Origin: Trema orientale
Taxonomy: Eukaryota > Streptophyta > Magnoliopsida > Rosales > Cannabaceae
Direction: 5' to 3'
Length of the DNA stretch: 64,000 nt
Assembly (NCBI GenBank): GCA_002914845.1
Contig: JXTC01000099.1
Location: forward strand, 515,121 to 579,120
Part shown: one piece after another, positions 35,925 to 45,948 of the stretch
How positions within the stretch are numbered: the stretch's first letter is position 1
Layout of the letters: every line of letters begins with the position of its first letter
Program-made: the position numbers and the translations under genes
The notes under the pieces: generated by a model
What the model was told of the DNA's origin: nothing
Database searches by the model: none
What the model saw: only the letters and a program-made list of their open reading frames with translations

Positions 35925-38229
35925 TCAATTTTGAAGACAAGAGCCTGGTTCAACCACTCCTAAGCTATAGCCATGAGCATTTGTGCAACTAGAAGTGACA
36001 TTGTGTTCGAGTTTAGCAGACTTGAGTTGTATTGTAGTTAACAAAATTCCTGTACAAGCAACTGCGCGACTGCAGTTGAGATTGATAGCCACATCACTGC
36101 TTGATGTTCCTTTAAAGTCGCTGAATGCCACGTTACTTATTTTAACCCCCGTGTGCTGTGGCCAAAAGAGAAGCAAACAAAAGAACTCAGACAGAGACTC
36201 TTAGAGAGAAAAAGTCTGAATTAAGGTAAGGTTTTCTGTTAAATTCTTTTACCTGTTCTTTACAGGCACCTCTGATGTTGCAGTAGTTCTGATCAATAAT
36301 AATCGGATTTTTCACTGAATCCAAATAGAATTGCTCGAATATCACTCCTCGAACATACCCCTTCCCAACCTGTTTGGAAATTTTTTGTCAGAATTGAACA
36401 AGAGCTTATGATGTTTTACATGTATGAAAGATATTTTATATATATATATATTTTTCATGTTATACCTGCCATGTCTTGATTCGAGCTCCATTTGAAGTTC
36501 CGTTGAGATAAACTCTACTCACATAAATGCTCTCTACCTGCACAAAACTCCCTCCCTTCCCTAGGCTTCCAATGCTGTTTTCCAAACAAAATATGGAATA
36601 TATGAACAAAGTGATTGCATTTCAAATAAAATTACGTTAATGACGTGAGTTTTCCAAAAGCGGGTGAAATTAAGGCTCTCTCTTTTAGGAGGATAAGAAG
36701 TTATGTAAACAGGATTACCTTATTCCATGACCAGGTCCACATCGAATTTGGGAGATTTGTATATTAGAAGTATGATCTCCAATGGAAATACAGTCATCCC
36801 CTATTCATATAATAATGGCATATAAGTATATCAATGTTGGGTTTGAGTGGGATTAAGATGTTATAGAATGATTTAGTTACCACTTACCAGTTCCTATATC
36901 AATGTTATTGATAATCAGATTTTGAGAGGCATGGATATGGATACCATCAGTGTTGGGACTGTTTCCTGGAGCTTCAATTGTCAAATTATTGATGTTGATA
37001 CCATCACAATTTCTTATTGACACATGGGCTTGGGAGCTATTGATGAAATGAATATTACTGAGGCTGCAGTTCTTGCATGACAGAAACTTAACTGCCTGTA
37101 ATTCAGCATTGAAAAATTGATTAAAAGAAAGATAATGACCATTTCATCAGTTGTTTATAGTGTGCATGAAAGTTTCTGTAACTGTAAATACCACTTACTG
37201 TTGGTGCCAGTTTTGTACATCCATGCTGAAAATATTGGACATAGCAGAAACAAAAAAAAAAAAAAAGAAAAAAGAAAGAAATGGTGTAAGAGAGCAACAT
37301 GCATATAAGTTTAGGAATGACTACTGAAACTGCTCTTTATCAAATTTCATGTACCAGGGTAGGATGATCCCTGCATGACTGATCCCACCAACCACTACCC
37401 TGACCATCTATCTGACCAGGACCGGCGATGTTGAGCCCGGTTATGGCCTGAAAAGCCAGCCATTGACCCGGGTTCAGCCCCTCCCAGGCTTTAGGTGAGG
37501 CTGGTGCAAGGATGCTGCCTAGTATCTGTGCAAACCACAGTAAAAAAAAAACAGCACAAAATAGCTCATCAGGTCAAATGGGAACATTTAGATTTTGCAT
37601 TTGAAACATTGTTCTCTTTGTTAATTTCATTCTCCTCAAGAATATATAAAGGGACATTGTTATATACTTAAGAAAAATCTTTAACCTCACCTGAAGACTG
37701 ATGTTGTTAGCTTGGCATGGACCACTAAAAACAACTGGCTTTAGTAAAAAATTCTGGTTTGGAATGACCAGAGTAGGATTTTCACTTCCTGTGCTGCTGC
37801 ATGCTTCATTCCATGCCTCTAAGAATGCCTACAATCATAATGGTAATAATAAAAATTAAATGTATAAATACTTGGCGAGAGAAACTTTTATTAGACTAAA
37901 AACCAAAATTTTCAGGAAAAGAAAAGACAAAGCACTTCTGAATCATCTGTTATGCCATCACTGACGGCTCCATAATCCAATACATTGAAACTCTTTGGAT
38001 TCTTATGGGCATTGGAGCAAGAAATTGTAGCAGAAACTAAACCAAGAATGAGAACAATACGAAAGACACCCTGTATTAATCAATACATCAACAATGAGGA
38101 TTGTAAAATAATATAATTGAACAAAAACCCATTATTCAAAAATCAAAATATATGCATTTAAATAATGAGAGAAATAATATATTGAAAGAAAGAAAAACAA
38201 AAATGTCATAATTAAGCTTCTCACACCAT
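35925..38229 (-). CDS. Polygalacturonase, glycoside hydrolase family 28, secreted
   Basis: Hydrolyses alpha-1,4-galacturonosyl bonds of pectin in the cell wall. Ten coding exons on the minus strand: 38227-38229, 37936-38070, 37691-37828, 37355-37525, 37199-37225, 36888-37095, 36719-36800, 36466-36574, 36253-36369, 35925-36155. They join in phase to 406 codons, normal for plant GH28. The first coding exon is just the ATG; the next opens GVFRIVLILGLVSATISCSN, a good signal peptide. The catalytic set is complete: NTDG at residues 206-209, GDDC at 228-231, GHG around His 252, RIK at 286-288. One exon is only 27 nt. The ATG-only first exon is inferred, because no in-frame ATG precedes the signal peptide within exon 2 and both splice sites are canonical. 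Whether it is endo- or exo-acting cannot be told. Confidence 0.93.
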
Positions 38230-38792
38230 TGCAGTCACTTCAATTAGATAATGCCAAAGTACCCAGAAACCGTTGGTTGCCCACAAGGTGAAACTGAAAA
38301 CTGAATTTAATCCTAGGTGGAAACAATGGAAATAAACTTCATGGAGTGGAGCATTTAATACCAAAAAAATTAAAAACAGATGAATAAATTAATTGATTAA
38401 AATTTACAAAGAAGAAAGCTCTACCTGATAAAAATATTTTATTATTTTTCTTTTGTTATTATTTGTTTTGAGACACACGTGATTTTAAGGAGAAAAGCAA
38501 CAAAAAAGAAGAGGAGATTATGCTTTCCATATTTATCAAGGCTGTGTTTCTCTAGTAGTACTTATGAACTAATTGCATTAGAGATTCGAGACATAGATTT
38601 CCTTCAATACATGCATATACATATTAATATACATGCTATAGTTGTATGTATTTTGCAACATTATACATTAAAAGTAGATCATGCACTTTCCATATCATTT
38701 ACTTTCATAAAATCCTACTTCCCTTACCATTTTGATATTTATCAGTAGGCACTTTATTTGACAAGAATATACTAAGAAAGGTCTTTGGAGCA
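38230..38792. other. Polygalacturonase upstream region
   Basis: AT-rich DNA upstream of the minus-strand polygalacturonase start. It should hold its promoter, but no clear TATA box could be singled out and no other gene is seen. Confidence 0.35.
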
Positions 38793-39000
38793 GGGGCGGA
38801 GGGAGAAGGGGACCAGTGAGGGCATATGGATTTTGGGAAAAGAAAATTCTATATGTATTAAAAGGAAAAAAAAAATTATGCCTTCAATAAAAATTGGCAA
38901 AAATAGTTCTGTGCCCTGTACTGAAAATTGGCCAAAATTATTCATAAGGCCCTAATTATGCCATTATGTTCTACTGAATGAACTTGCTGGCCCCGCCCCT
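38793..39000. mobile_element. Small MITE-like element with GGGGCGG ends
   Basis: It begins GGGGCGGAGGG and ends GGCCCCGCCCCT, a short GC-rich inverted terminus around AT-rich DNA of about 208 bp. Such ends are common on plant MITEs. No target duplication is certain. Confidence 0.45.
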
Positions 39001-39888
39001 ATTTTAGAGTAATGTGTTTTTCAGTTGATCACCAGCAGTACATTCGTAAGGATATTTATATTTGAATAGTATGAAACAGACGTAATTAAATTAGTCTAAG
39101 CATAAGCCTTAACCAATGTTCTAAAATCATCATCACTATTTGAATGTTAAGGAATGGCAAGGAAAATAACTGAGCTCATAATTAGCTTGGGATCAATAAA
39201 ATTTCAAATTTTTCTGAGGTTTTCCTAGAAAACAAATACAAGAAACTGTCATAGAAAAGGTTTACTTGGCCCTTGAGGAACAAGGGACAGTTCAGAGAAA
39301 TAGTGGCTTCTGGTTCATGTAGACATGCATATAGAAAACTAAAAATTAAAAAAAAAAAAAAAAACGAAAAAGAAAAGAGGCACCGCTTACTTATTCTCTT
39401 GTGCATAATCCATTCTTTTAATTGTTACTGTTATTTTACTTATTTTAATCTCTTTATAAATTTTGAATCGACATGTTTAATTTTTGTACGACTTTAAATG
39501 AACGATACTTTAATTAGATATATTTAACCTATTTTCGTACGACTTCAAATGAGTGATACTTTAAGTAGACGCATTTAACTAAATCACGACACCAAATCAC
39601 GATTATTACGTGAATCCCACTACGTTCATTATCTATGATACAAGAGTAGACCAACACGGGACTGTGGCTAACTTGCTAGCATGGTTTTGTTCAATTTTAG
39701 GAGGAAAAAAAAGAGACCAAAACGCATATTTTGTTTTATACATGACAAAGTTTTAGTGATACAACTAAACGTCGGTTCTTACAGCTAAACTTTATAATAG
39801 AGTCAGAGCTTCTTAGAATGAATTTGTATGAAAGGCAATGTGTGTGAAAGTTTTTTCAAAAAAAAAATATAATGGGCTAAAATCAATA
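39001..39888. other. AT-rich intergenic DNA without a gene
   Basis: Only short chance frames and A-rich runs (about 39347-39365) are present. A partly repeated block containing CGACTTTAAATGA or CGACTTCAAATGAGTGATACTTTAA-like sequence occurs near 39488 and 39540. Confidence 0.4.
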
Positions 39889-40544
39889 AGATTGTGTTTG
39901 ATTAAATAGAATGGACCTTGGAATGGAATGTCCATTCCACCAAAAAGTCCATTCCACCATTTGGTTTAAAAGTTAAATGTGGAATAAGAATTTCATTGGA
40001 AACTAAATTCCACTGATTGATGGACTTGTGTTTCCATTGCTTCTCTTAAGGAATTCTGTTTCCATTAATTAGTTAATTGTTAAATAAAAAAATTTTTCCC
40101 TTTTTACCCACCAAATTCATTATTTAGTTTTTACATGTATTTAAAATTTTAATAGTAAAATTTATTATTTCCATTTTACCCACAAATTAGTAATATTTAT
40201 TTTTGCATAATTTCAATATGTAAGTTTATTTCTATTACCTTCTAATATTCAATTTTTTTCTTAAATTTCTCATATTCAGTTACTTACACGCATTTAAAAA
40301 AAGGCCAAATTGAAAGTAAAGTTTGGTATTATGTTTTATATTTATAATGTTATTTTGTTAAATAAAATATTGATGTGTTAATTTAAATGTTATTTTTTTA
40401 ATAGATTGAAATAATAACTTATAACTAATTAACTAACTATTTAATAGTTAAACTATATGTAAGATTAAAAAAAATAAGGGGTATTATTGTCAATACAACA
40501 TTTATTCCATTCCATTCCATTCCAACAGTAACCAAACATAATAA
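39889..40544. mobile_element. Foldback MITE with ATTGTGTTTG ends
   Basis: The left end ATTGTGTTTGATTAAATAGAATGG faces the inverted right end near 40505-40542 (CATTCCAACAGTAACCAAACATAAT). The interior is AT-rich and non-coding. The core GTTTGGTT-like terminus resembles the Tourist-like family. Repeated CCATTCCATTCCA runs sit inside the right arm. Confidence 0.5.
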
Positions 40545-40689
40545 TTTTTATTCCACAAATGATTCCAAGTTTTAACCAAATAATGGAATATCATTGATAT
40601 TCCTATTCTAATTACATTCCACTACCATTCCCATTACGATTCTAATTCTAATTCTATTCCCATTACTTTGAGTTCTTACTTTTATTTTT

Positions 40690-40975
40690 ATTTAAAAAAA
40701 CCTGTTACATATATATCCAGCAGGTTTTTTTTTTTTTTTTTTTACCTATGCATAGGTATCAATTTGGCAAATGAAATTTTTTTTTTGCACATTTTTTTAT
40801 ATTAAAAAGTAAGAGAGAGCAATAGCATTAATGATGCACGTCTTTTCATACACATTATTATAGCCGTTGCATCACCATTAGATAATGATCTAACGGCTTA
40901 AAAAAAAATACCTATACATAGGTAAAAAAAAAAAAAATTTACCTACTGGATTGGCAACCTATATATATATATTGA
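40690..40975. mobile_element. Foldback element with ACCTATGCATAGGT palindromes
   Basis: The left arm has CCAGCAGG, a long T run (about 40724-40743) and ACCTATGCATAGGT; the right arm repeats this in reverse as ACCTATACATAGGT, an A run and CCTACTGG. About 285 bp, non-coding. Boundaries are approximate. Confidence 0.5.
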
Positions 40976-41164
40976 AAGGAAAAAGAAAACTTGTTTTGTA
41001 AGTAGTTTCCTCATAATTTTATCTTATCTTCAACACCTTTGGGAGAAAAAGAAAAAGAAAATAGAAGATAAGAGTATAAAATTATACAGCCTTTGTTTGT
41101 TCCCAATCGGGAAAAAAAGAAGAAGAAAGAAACGAAAAAGAAGAAGAAGAAGAAGAAAAACAGC

Positions 41165-41525
41165 GACCATGTTTGGTTTACCCATTTAAATGAGTGTATT
41201 TAAATGGAAATTCTAGAATACGTTATAATTGGAATGAGAGACATCTGAATGAAAAAAAAAAAAAAAAGGTGGAATGAGTTGTAATTAGAATGAGAGCATT
41301 AGAATGGACCATTCAAAAATATCTCCTCCCCTCTATTCTAATCCAAGACACAGAAAACTCATTCTAATAGTTAATGTAACCTATTTGAATAGAAAAATTG
41401 AATCATAAAACAAACATCCATTCCAAAAGACCATCTGAATGAAAAAATTAGAGTTGTTAAAACAAACACTTATTCAAATAAGTTTTTCATTCCAATGGAA
41501 TAGAATGGTTGAATCAAACAAGTCC
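41165..41525. mobile_element. Foldback MITE with GACCATGTTTGGTTTACC end
   Basis: The left terminus GACCATGTTTGGTTTACCCATT pairs imperfectly with the right terminus near 41503-41525 (GGTTGAATCAAACAAGTCC). About 360 bp, with repeated inverted TGAATGA-type blocks inside. No target duplication is certain. Confidence 0.55.
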
Positions 41526-41641
41526 AATATTTTTCAACTTGTTTCCTAACACTCCACTGAAAAAAAAAATTGTATACTTGCTAATGCATAATTTGATTTT
41601 TGAAATATATTCCATACCACAATAACAAGTATCCTCTCTTA

Positions 41642-42006
41642 TAGGTTGTTTGATAGGAGGGAAAAGGGGAGGAAAAGAAAAAGGGATAAAAAACGTGAAA
41701 GAGAAAAAGTGGTAACGCCTACATAATTTTTTTTCCTCCCAAAAAATGGAGAAAAAATTTGAAGGAAAAAGTTGTGTGGTATATAAGTAAGTCAAATTAC
41801 TAAAATACCCTCTAATACTTAACTTTAAATAATAATTATAAAAGGGGTAAAATAATCATTTTAAATTAAACTAACTTTCTTTTCTCCTTACATAACAAAC
41901 AATTATGAGAGAAAAATACTTTCATTTTCGTTCTACACATTTTCTTTTCCTCTTAATTTTTTTCCTTTCCTCCTACTTTTTTTTTTCCTCTCTACCAAAC
42001 ATAGCC
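41642..42006. mobile_element. Tourist-like MITE (copy 3)
   Basis: A purine-rich left arm and pyrimidine-rich right arm end in the shared terminus TACCAAACATAGCC (41993-42006). TTA flanks both sides (41639-41641, 42007-42009), the target preferred by PIF/Harbinger elements. Confidence 0.7.
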
Positions 42007-42051
42007 TTAATCTTGTCTCAAAAGAACCAAAAAGAAAAAGAAGAATTTAGA

Positions 42052-42578
42052 GTTAAATACAATAATGGTCCCTAAACTATATTTATTGTATCACTTTGCC
42101 CCGAATTATTAACTTATATAATAATGACCTCTGAATTATGCAATTATTACAGCAATGACCCATTTGCCATAAACTATTAGTTTTTTTTTTTTTAAAGAAT
42201 ATAGTCATGAATAAAGTGTATAATTGAGCATTATTTACTTTTAAATGTCATAATCTCGTTTTTAGTCATAATTACTAAATTGTACGCTTTGCACGAGACT
42301 CATTTCTGTTAAAAGTTTAACAGTTTGTAAAAAAAAAAAATACTCATTGTTGCAATAATTGCATAAATTTTAGTAGTTTATTATATAAGTTAAAAATTTA
42401 GAATCTCATTTTTGGCCATAGTTATCAAACCATGAAATAATTTATTTTTGTTAAATATTTAACCGTTTGTAACAAAAAGATCATTCTTACAATAATTACA
42501 TAATTTAGAGACCATTATTACATAAATCGAAAATTTAAAAGGTAAAGTGGACAGATATGGACTATTAATATCATTAAC
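42052..42578. mobile_element. AT-rich foldback element upstream of the FkbM gene
   Basis: GTTAAATACAATAATGGTCC at the left pairs imperfectly with GGACTATTAATATCATTAAC at the right, and the inner arms also pair (ATAATGACC, AATTATGCAATTATTACA and their complements). Non-coding; the target duplication is not clear. Confidence 0.5.
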
Positions 42579-42986
42579 CCAAAAATTTATTTCTATTATA
42601 ATCTTCGCAGTTGCTTCCTAGTAAAAATTAATAGATTCGCACAAAAAAGAATAAAAAATTATCATATTTTTCACTAAAAACGTGGCAAATTTTAATTGGA
42701 GACAGGGAAATGTTGGGGTCTCAACTATTTCACAGAACCACAGCTAAACCCACTTTTATTATATTTTGGTATTAAGTTAATCACAAGCAAACCTTAATAC
42801 ATTAATACCCAGTTTAGTCTCTGTCTCTGTCTCAGCTCATTACCACTCCCACTCAGTGACCAGAGAGCCACTCGCAGCTACCAGATCCAAATCCCAATTC
42901 TAATTTTCCCGGAAAATCTCACATTTTCCCGGGAAAAGAAAAAAGAATAAGAATAAGAAGAGGGAACTCCACCGTTGTTAAAATTC

Positions 42987-44635
42987 ATGGCAAATGCCTG
43001 GAAAAGAGACAGAGGCGCGAATTTCGTCTCACCCAGAACACTCTTCTCACTCTTCTCCGCAACTTTCCTCATCCTCATCTTCTTCCTCTTCTTCACCTCC
43101 TCAAACCCTAACCCTAACCCTAACCCTGACATCGCCATCAAAACCACCTTCCCTTTCCGTACGATCCAACCTTTCGATTGCCAGAAATGCCCCCAATCCT
43201 ACCCGGTAATTGCCAACATCGTCGAGAATCTGAGGCACCCGTTCCTCTACTCGCTCGCCGATTTGGGAAACTTGCCCGATAAGCCGCACAAGAACATCGC
43301 CAGGTTGCTCAAAGGGAAACCCTTCAGGAAGCCGGACATCTCCGCTACGATTCAGGAGGTTTTGGGGAAGTTTAGAGTTGAGGGCAGAGATGGGTTTGTG
43401 GTGGATGTTGGGGGAAATGTGGGTATGGCGAGCTTCGCCGCGGCGGTGATGGGGTTCCGGGTGCTGGTTTTCGAGCCGGTTTTGGAGAATTTGCAGAGGA
43501 TTTGTGATGGGATTTACTTGAATCGGGTTGGGGAATTGGTCACTGTTTTTGAGGCCGCCGCATCCGATCGTCTTGGCAATATTACCTTCCACAAGGTATT
43601 GTTTTCTTCGGTTTTGGGTGGTTTTGAATTTGAACTTTTTTCCTGGTGGGTATTTTGTTTGGTTTCTGAGTAAAAGTTCTCGCTTTGTATCGTTAGGATG
43701 GTTTTGGGGTTTGGTATCAAGAACACTGATTTAATATAAATTATTGTCAAATCTAGTTTAATTTTTGGAAGCATTAACTTCCCAAATGAAGATTCAAAGC
43801 AACTTACATTTAAATCTAATCAGAAATCCTAATTGGGGCATAATTTGGATGGTGGGTCTATTTAGTGGTCCTGATGAATGAATCTATGTGAAATTTAGTC
43901 ATATCGGTGTGTTTATGATTATCTTTAGTTGGGTATGGTAGGAGAAAGGTTGTGCTGGTTGAGCGTCCTGTAGTGTTAATGTATTGTGGTTCAAAAAGTG
44001 AACCATGCGACACTGAAAATGTGAAAGGTAGTTCAAAAGCTGAAGCATGATGTGACGTCTTCCTAGAGGAACATATAAGTGCATAGTGATTGATTAGTTG
44101 TGCTAGATGATTCAACAATTGCTAGCCAGTTCGTTTAGAACAATTGGGTTGAAATAATGTGGTGTTTTAAATTAAATTACACTGTACGGTCTTTATGTTA
44201 TTATGTGCTAGATATTTGAAATACCACCAAAATTCTCCTGTCTGGAATAATGTCAAATTACCCTGCTTTTGGTAACAGTTGGTTGGTCGGCTCGACAACA
44301 GTGCTGTTTCAGCCACCGGTGCAAAGTTGGCTTTCAAGTCGAATGAAGAAATAGCACTTCAAGTTAAGTCTGTCCCTCTTGATGAAGTTATCCCAGAGTC
44401 GGAACCCGTGCTCCTACTCAAGATTGATGTTCAGGGTTGGGAGTATCATGTTCTTAAAGGAGCATCCAAGTTACTGTCAAGAAAGGGAAGTGAAGCCCCA
44501 TATCTTATTTATGAAGAAGATGAGCGGTTGTTGCAAGCCAGTAATAGCAGTTCAAAAGAGATTCGAGATTTCCTACGTAGTGTGGGATATCATCATTGCA
44601 CCCAGCATGGTACAGATGCACATTGCACCAAGTAG
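42987..44635 (+). CDS. FkbM-type methyltransferase with N-terminal membrane anchor
   Basis: Predicted S-adenosylmethionine-dependent methyltransferase of the FkbM family (named after a polyketide O-methyltransferase); substrate in plants unknown to me. Two exons, 42987-43595 and 44279-44635, joined at phase 0 to 321 codons. ATG 42987 opens MANAWKRDRG. A hydrophobic stretch at residues 19-36 suggests a type II membrane protein, likely Golgi or ER with the enzyme domain in the lumen; that is inference. SAM-binding motif I is FVVDVGGNVG (137-146), and the late motif LLKIDVQGWEYHVLKG (249-264) is typical of FkbM. Residues 40-47 are an Asn-Pro repeat coded by CCCTAA hexamers. No break is seen. Confidence 0.88.
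43104..43128 (+). repeat. CCCTAA hexamer repeat inside the FkbM coding exon
   Basis: Four CCCTAA-like units in a row (the last ends CCCTGA) encode the Asn-Pro run after the membrane anchor. It resembles a telomere-type hexamer, but not the usual plant heptamer CCCTAAA, and is probably simple slippage in a linker. Confidence 0.7.
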
Positions 44636-45948
44636 GATTGACGTTGGAAATTGATACAGGTCTAGAACTTAACTGCTGAAATTACAGGTTTGCATTCGAA
44701 CACGCATTCTTTATGGCAGAAACATTCATACAAATGAGTCTTCTCATATTCTCTTTCTAGTTGCTCGGGAATAATTAAGAGATTCTCTAGAAGAAATACG
44801 GGGTTCTGAGAGAATATACAAGTTAGTCAAAGGTCCTGTTGATGATACTGTAACCAGGGTAAAGATGAGGACGACAAGGTATTCAAAGTCGAGCTTCAGT
44901 TGCCCGGTGAACATTTGATCACTCATCAGACACTTGCCATACTCTGAACAGAAGTTGGGTTCGGAACTAGCTGCTTGTTTTACTTACTGGGTTATGCTGG
45001 GGGTGGCTTGATTTTACTAATTTCGTCTTTGTACCTAATGTTGAGTGTGTACTTTGGGAATTTTCATTTAATAGTAAAATTCTTTGTTCGCTTGCCGGAG
45101 CTAGGCCGTTAAAAAGTTTCAGCTAAAGTCTTGTGTATCTTTCAGCTACATATATTTTACTGGTTCGAAATAGTTTTGTTTGTTTAAATTCTAAATCACA
45201 TGCGTTGGCGATGTAGACATTTCTGTTAGCCTTCGCAAACAAAGAAAGAAAAAAAGAAAAAAGAAAAGAAAGGAACGAAGAAAGAACATCCAAAGAGTGA
45301 GAAAAACAATGGCAAAAATGAGCTATAAGAAGAACTGAATGCCAGTAATGATTTAAGTTCTCACAATTCGAGTATACAAACAAAGGAAATTCCTTTGCTT
45401 TTTCTCCATTAGAATTTACAAATATTAGCGTTAAAGAGTATTGAGAAGTTGATGAGAATTGAGAGCATTTTGAAGCCAAACTTATAGCAGGTGCTGACTG
45501 CAAAATGAAGTATCGTTCACCTAGATGATACTGTACACAGAATCTAGGGGTAGAAACATTGTATATATGTATGGAATTTAGCTTCAACTAGCAGAGCTCA
45601 TACACTGATGTACTTTATGATGTTCGTTTGGAATAATAAGTCCTACATCTTTTCCCCTCATTAAAAATAAAATATGTATATGCAAGCAATTTAGGTTTAA
45701 CTGCCAAGTTAAAAACTTGAAGCACTAGACTATACTACTGTAACAGTTACCTGCAAGAAAAATTTAATTATGTATGAACTTCAAGTTTGCTTGCAAGTTA
45801 ATTAAGCAAAACAGATACAAATATCACAAAATTCAAATTTACAGAACTCCACAAAATCCTACCATGCCAATAAGCTGCCTGATCCAGAAGATAAACACTT
45901 TATCAGATGGCACAGCTCCACCCATGAAACTACAATGCTCTAAAGGTT
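44636..45948. other. Convergent intergenic region between FkbM and DUF3119 genes
   Basis: It contains the 3' UTRs of both flanking genes. The frame at 45123-45587 on the minus strand (154 codons) is AT-rich, contains Ser and Phe runs and has no recognised domain, so it is not called. No RNA gene is seen. Confidence 0.45.

Noticed and set aside
43101..43592. 163-codon minus-strand frame
   Set aside because: It is the antisense shadow of FkbM exon 1, which is GC-rich and so lacks stops on the other strand.
44769..44920. Short plus-strand frame downstream of the FkbM stop
   Set aside because: No domain recognised; it lies in the likely 3' UTR.
45123..45587. 154-codon open frame on the minus strand
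   Set aside because: Low-complexity Ser/Phe/Leu composition, no domain, no clear splice partners, and it lies between two convergent 3' ends. Probably chance.
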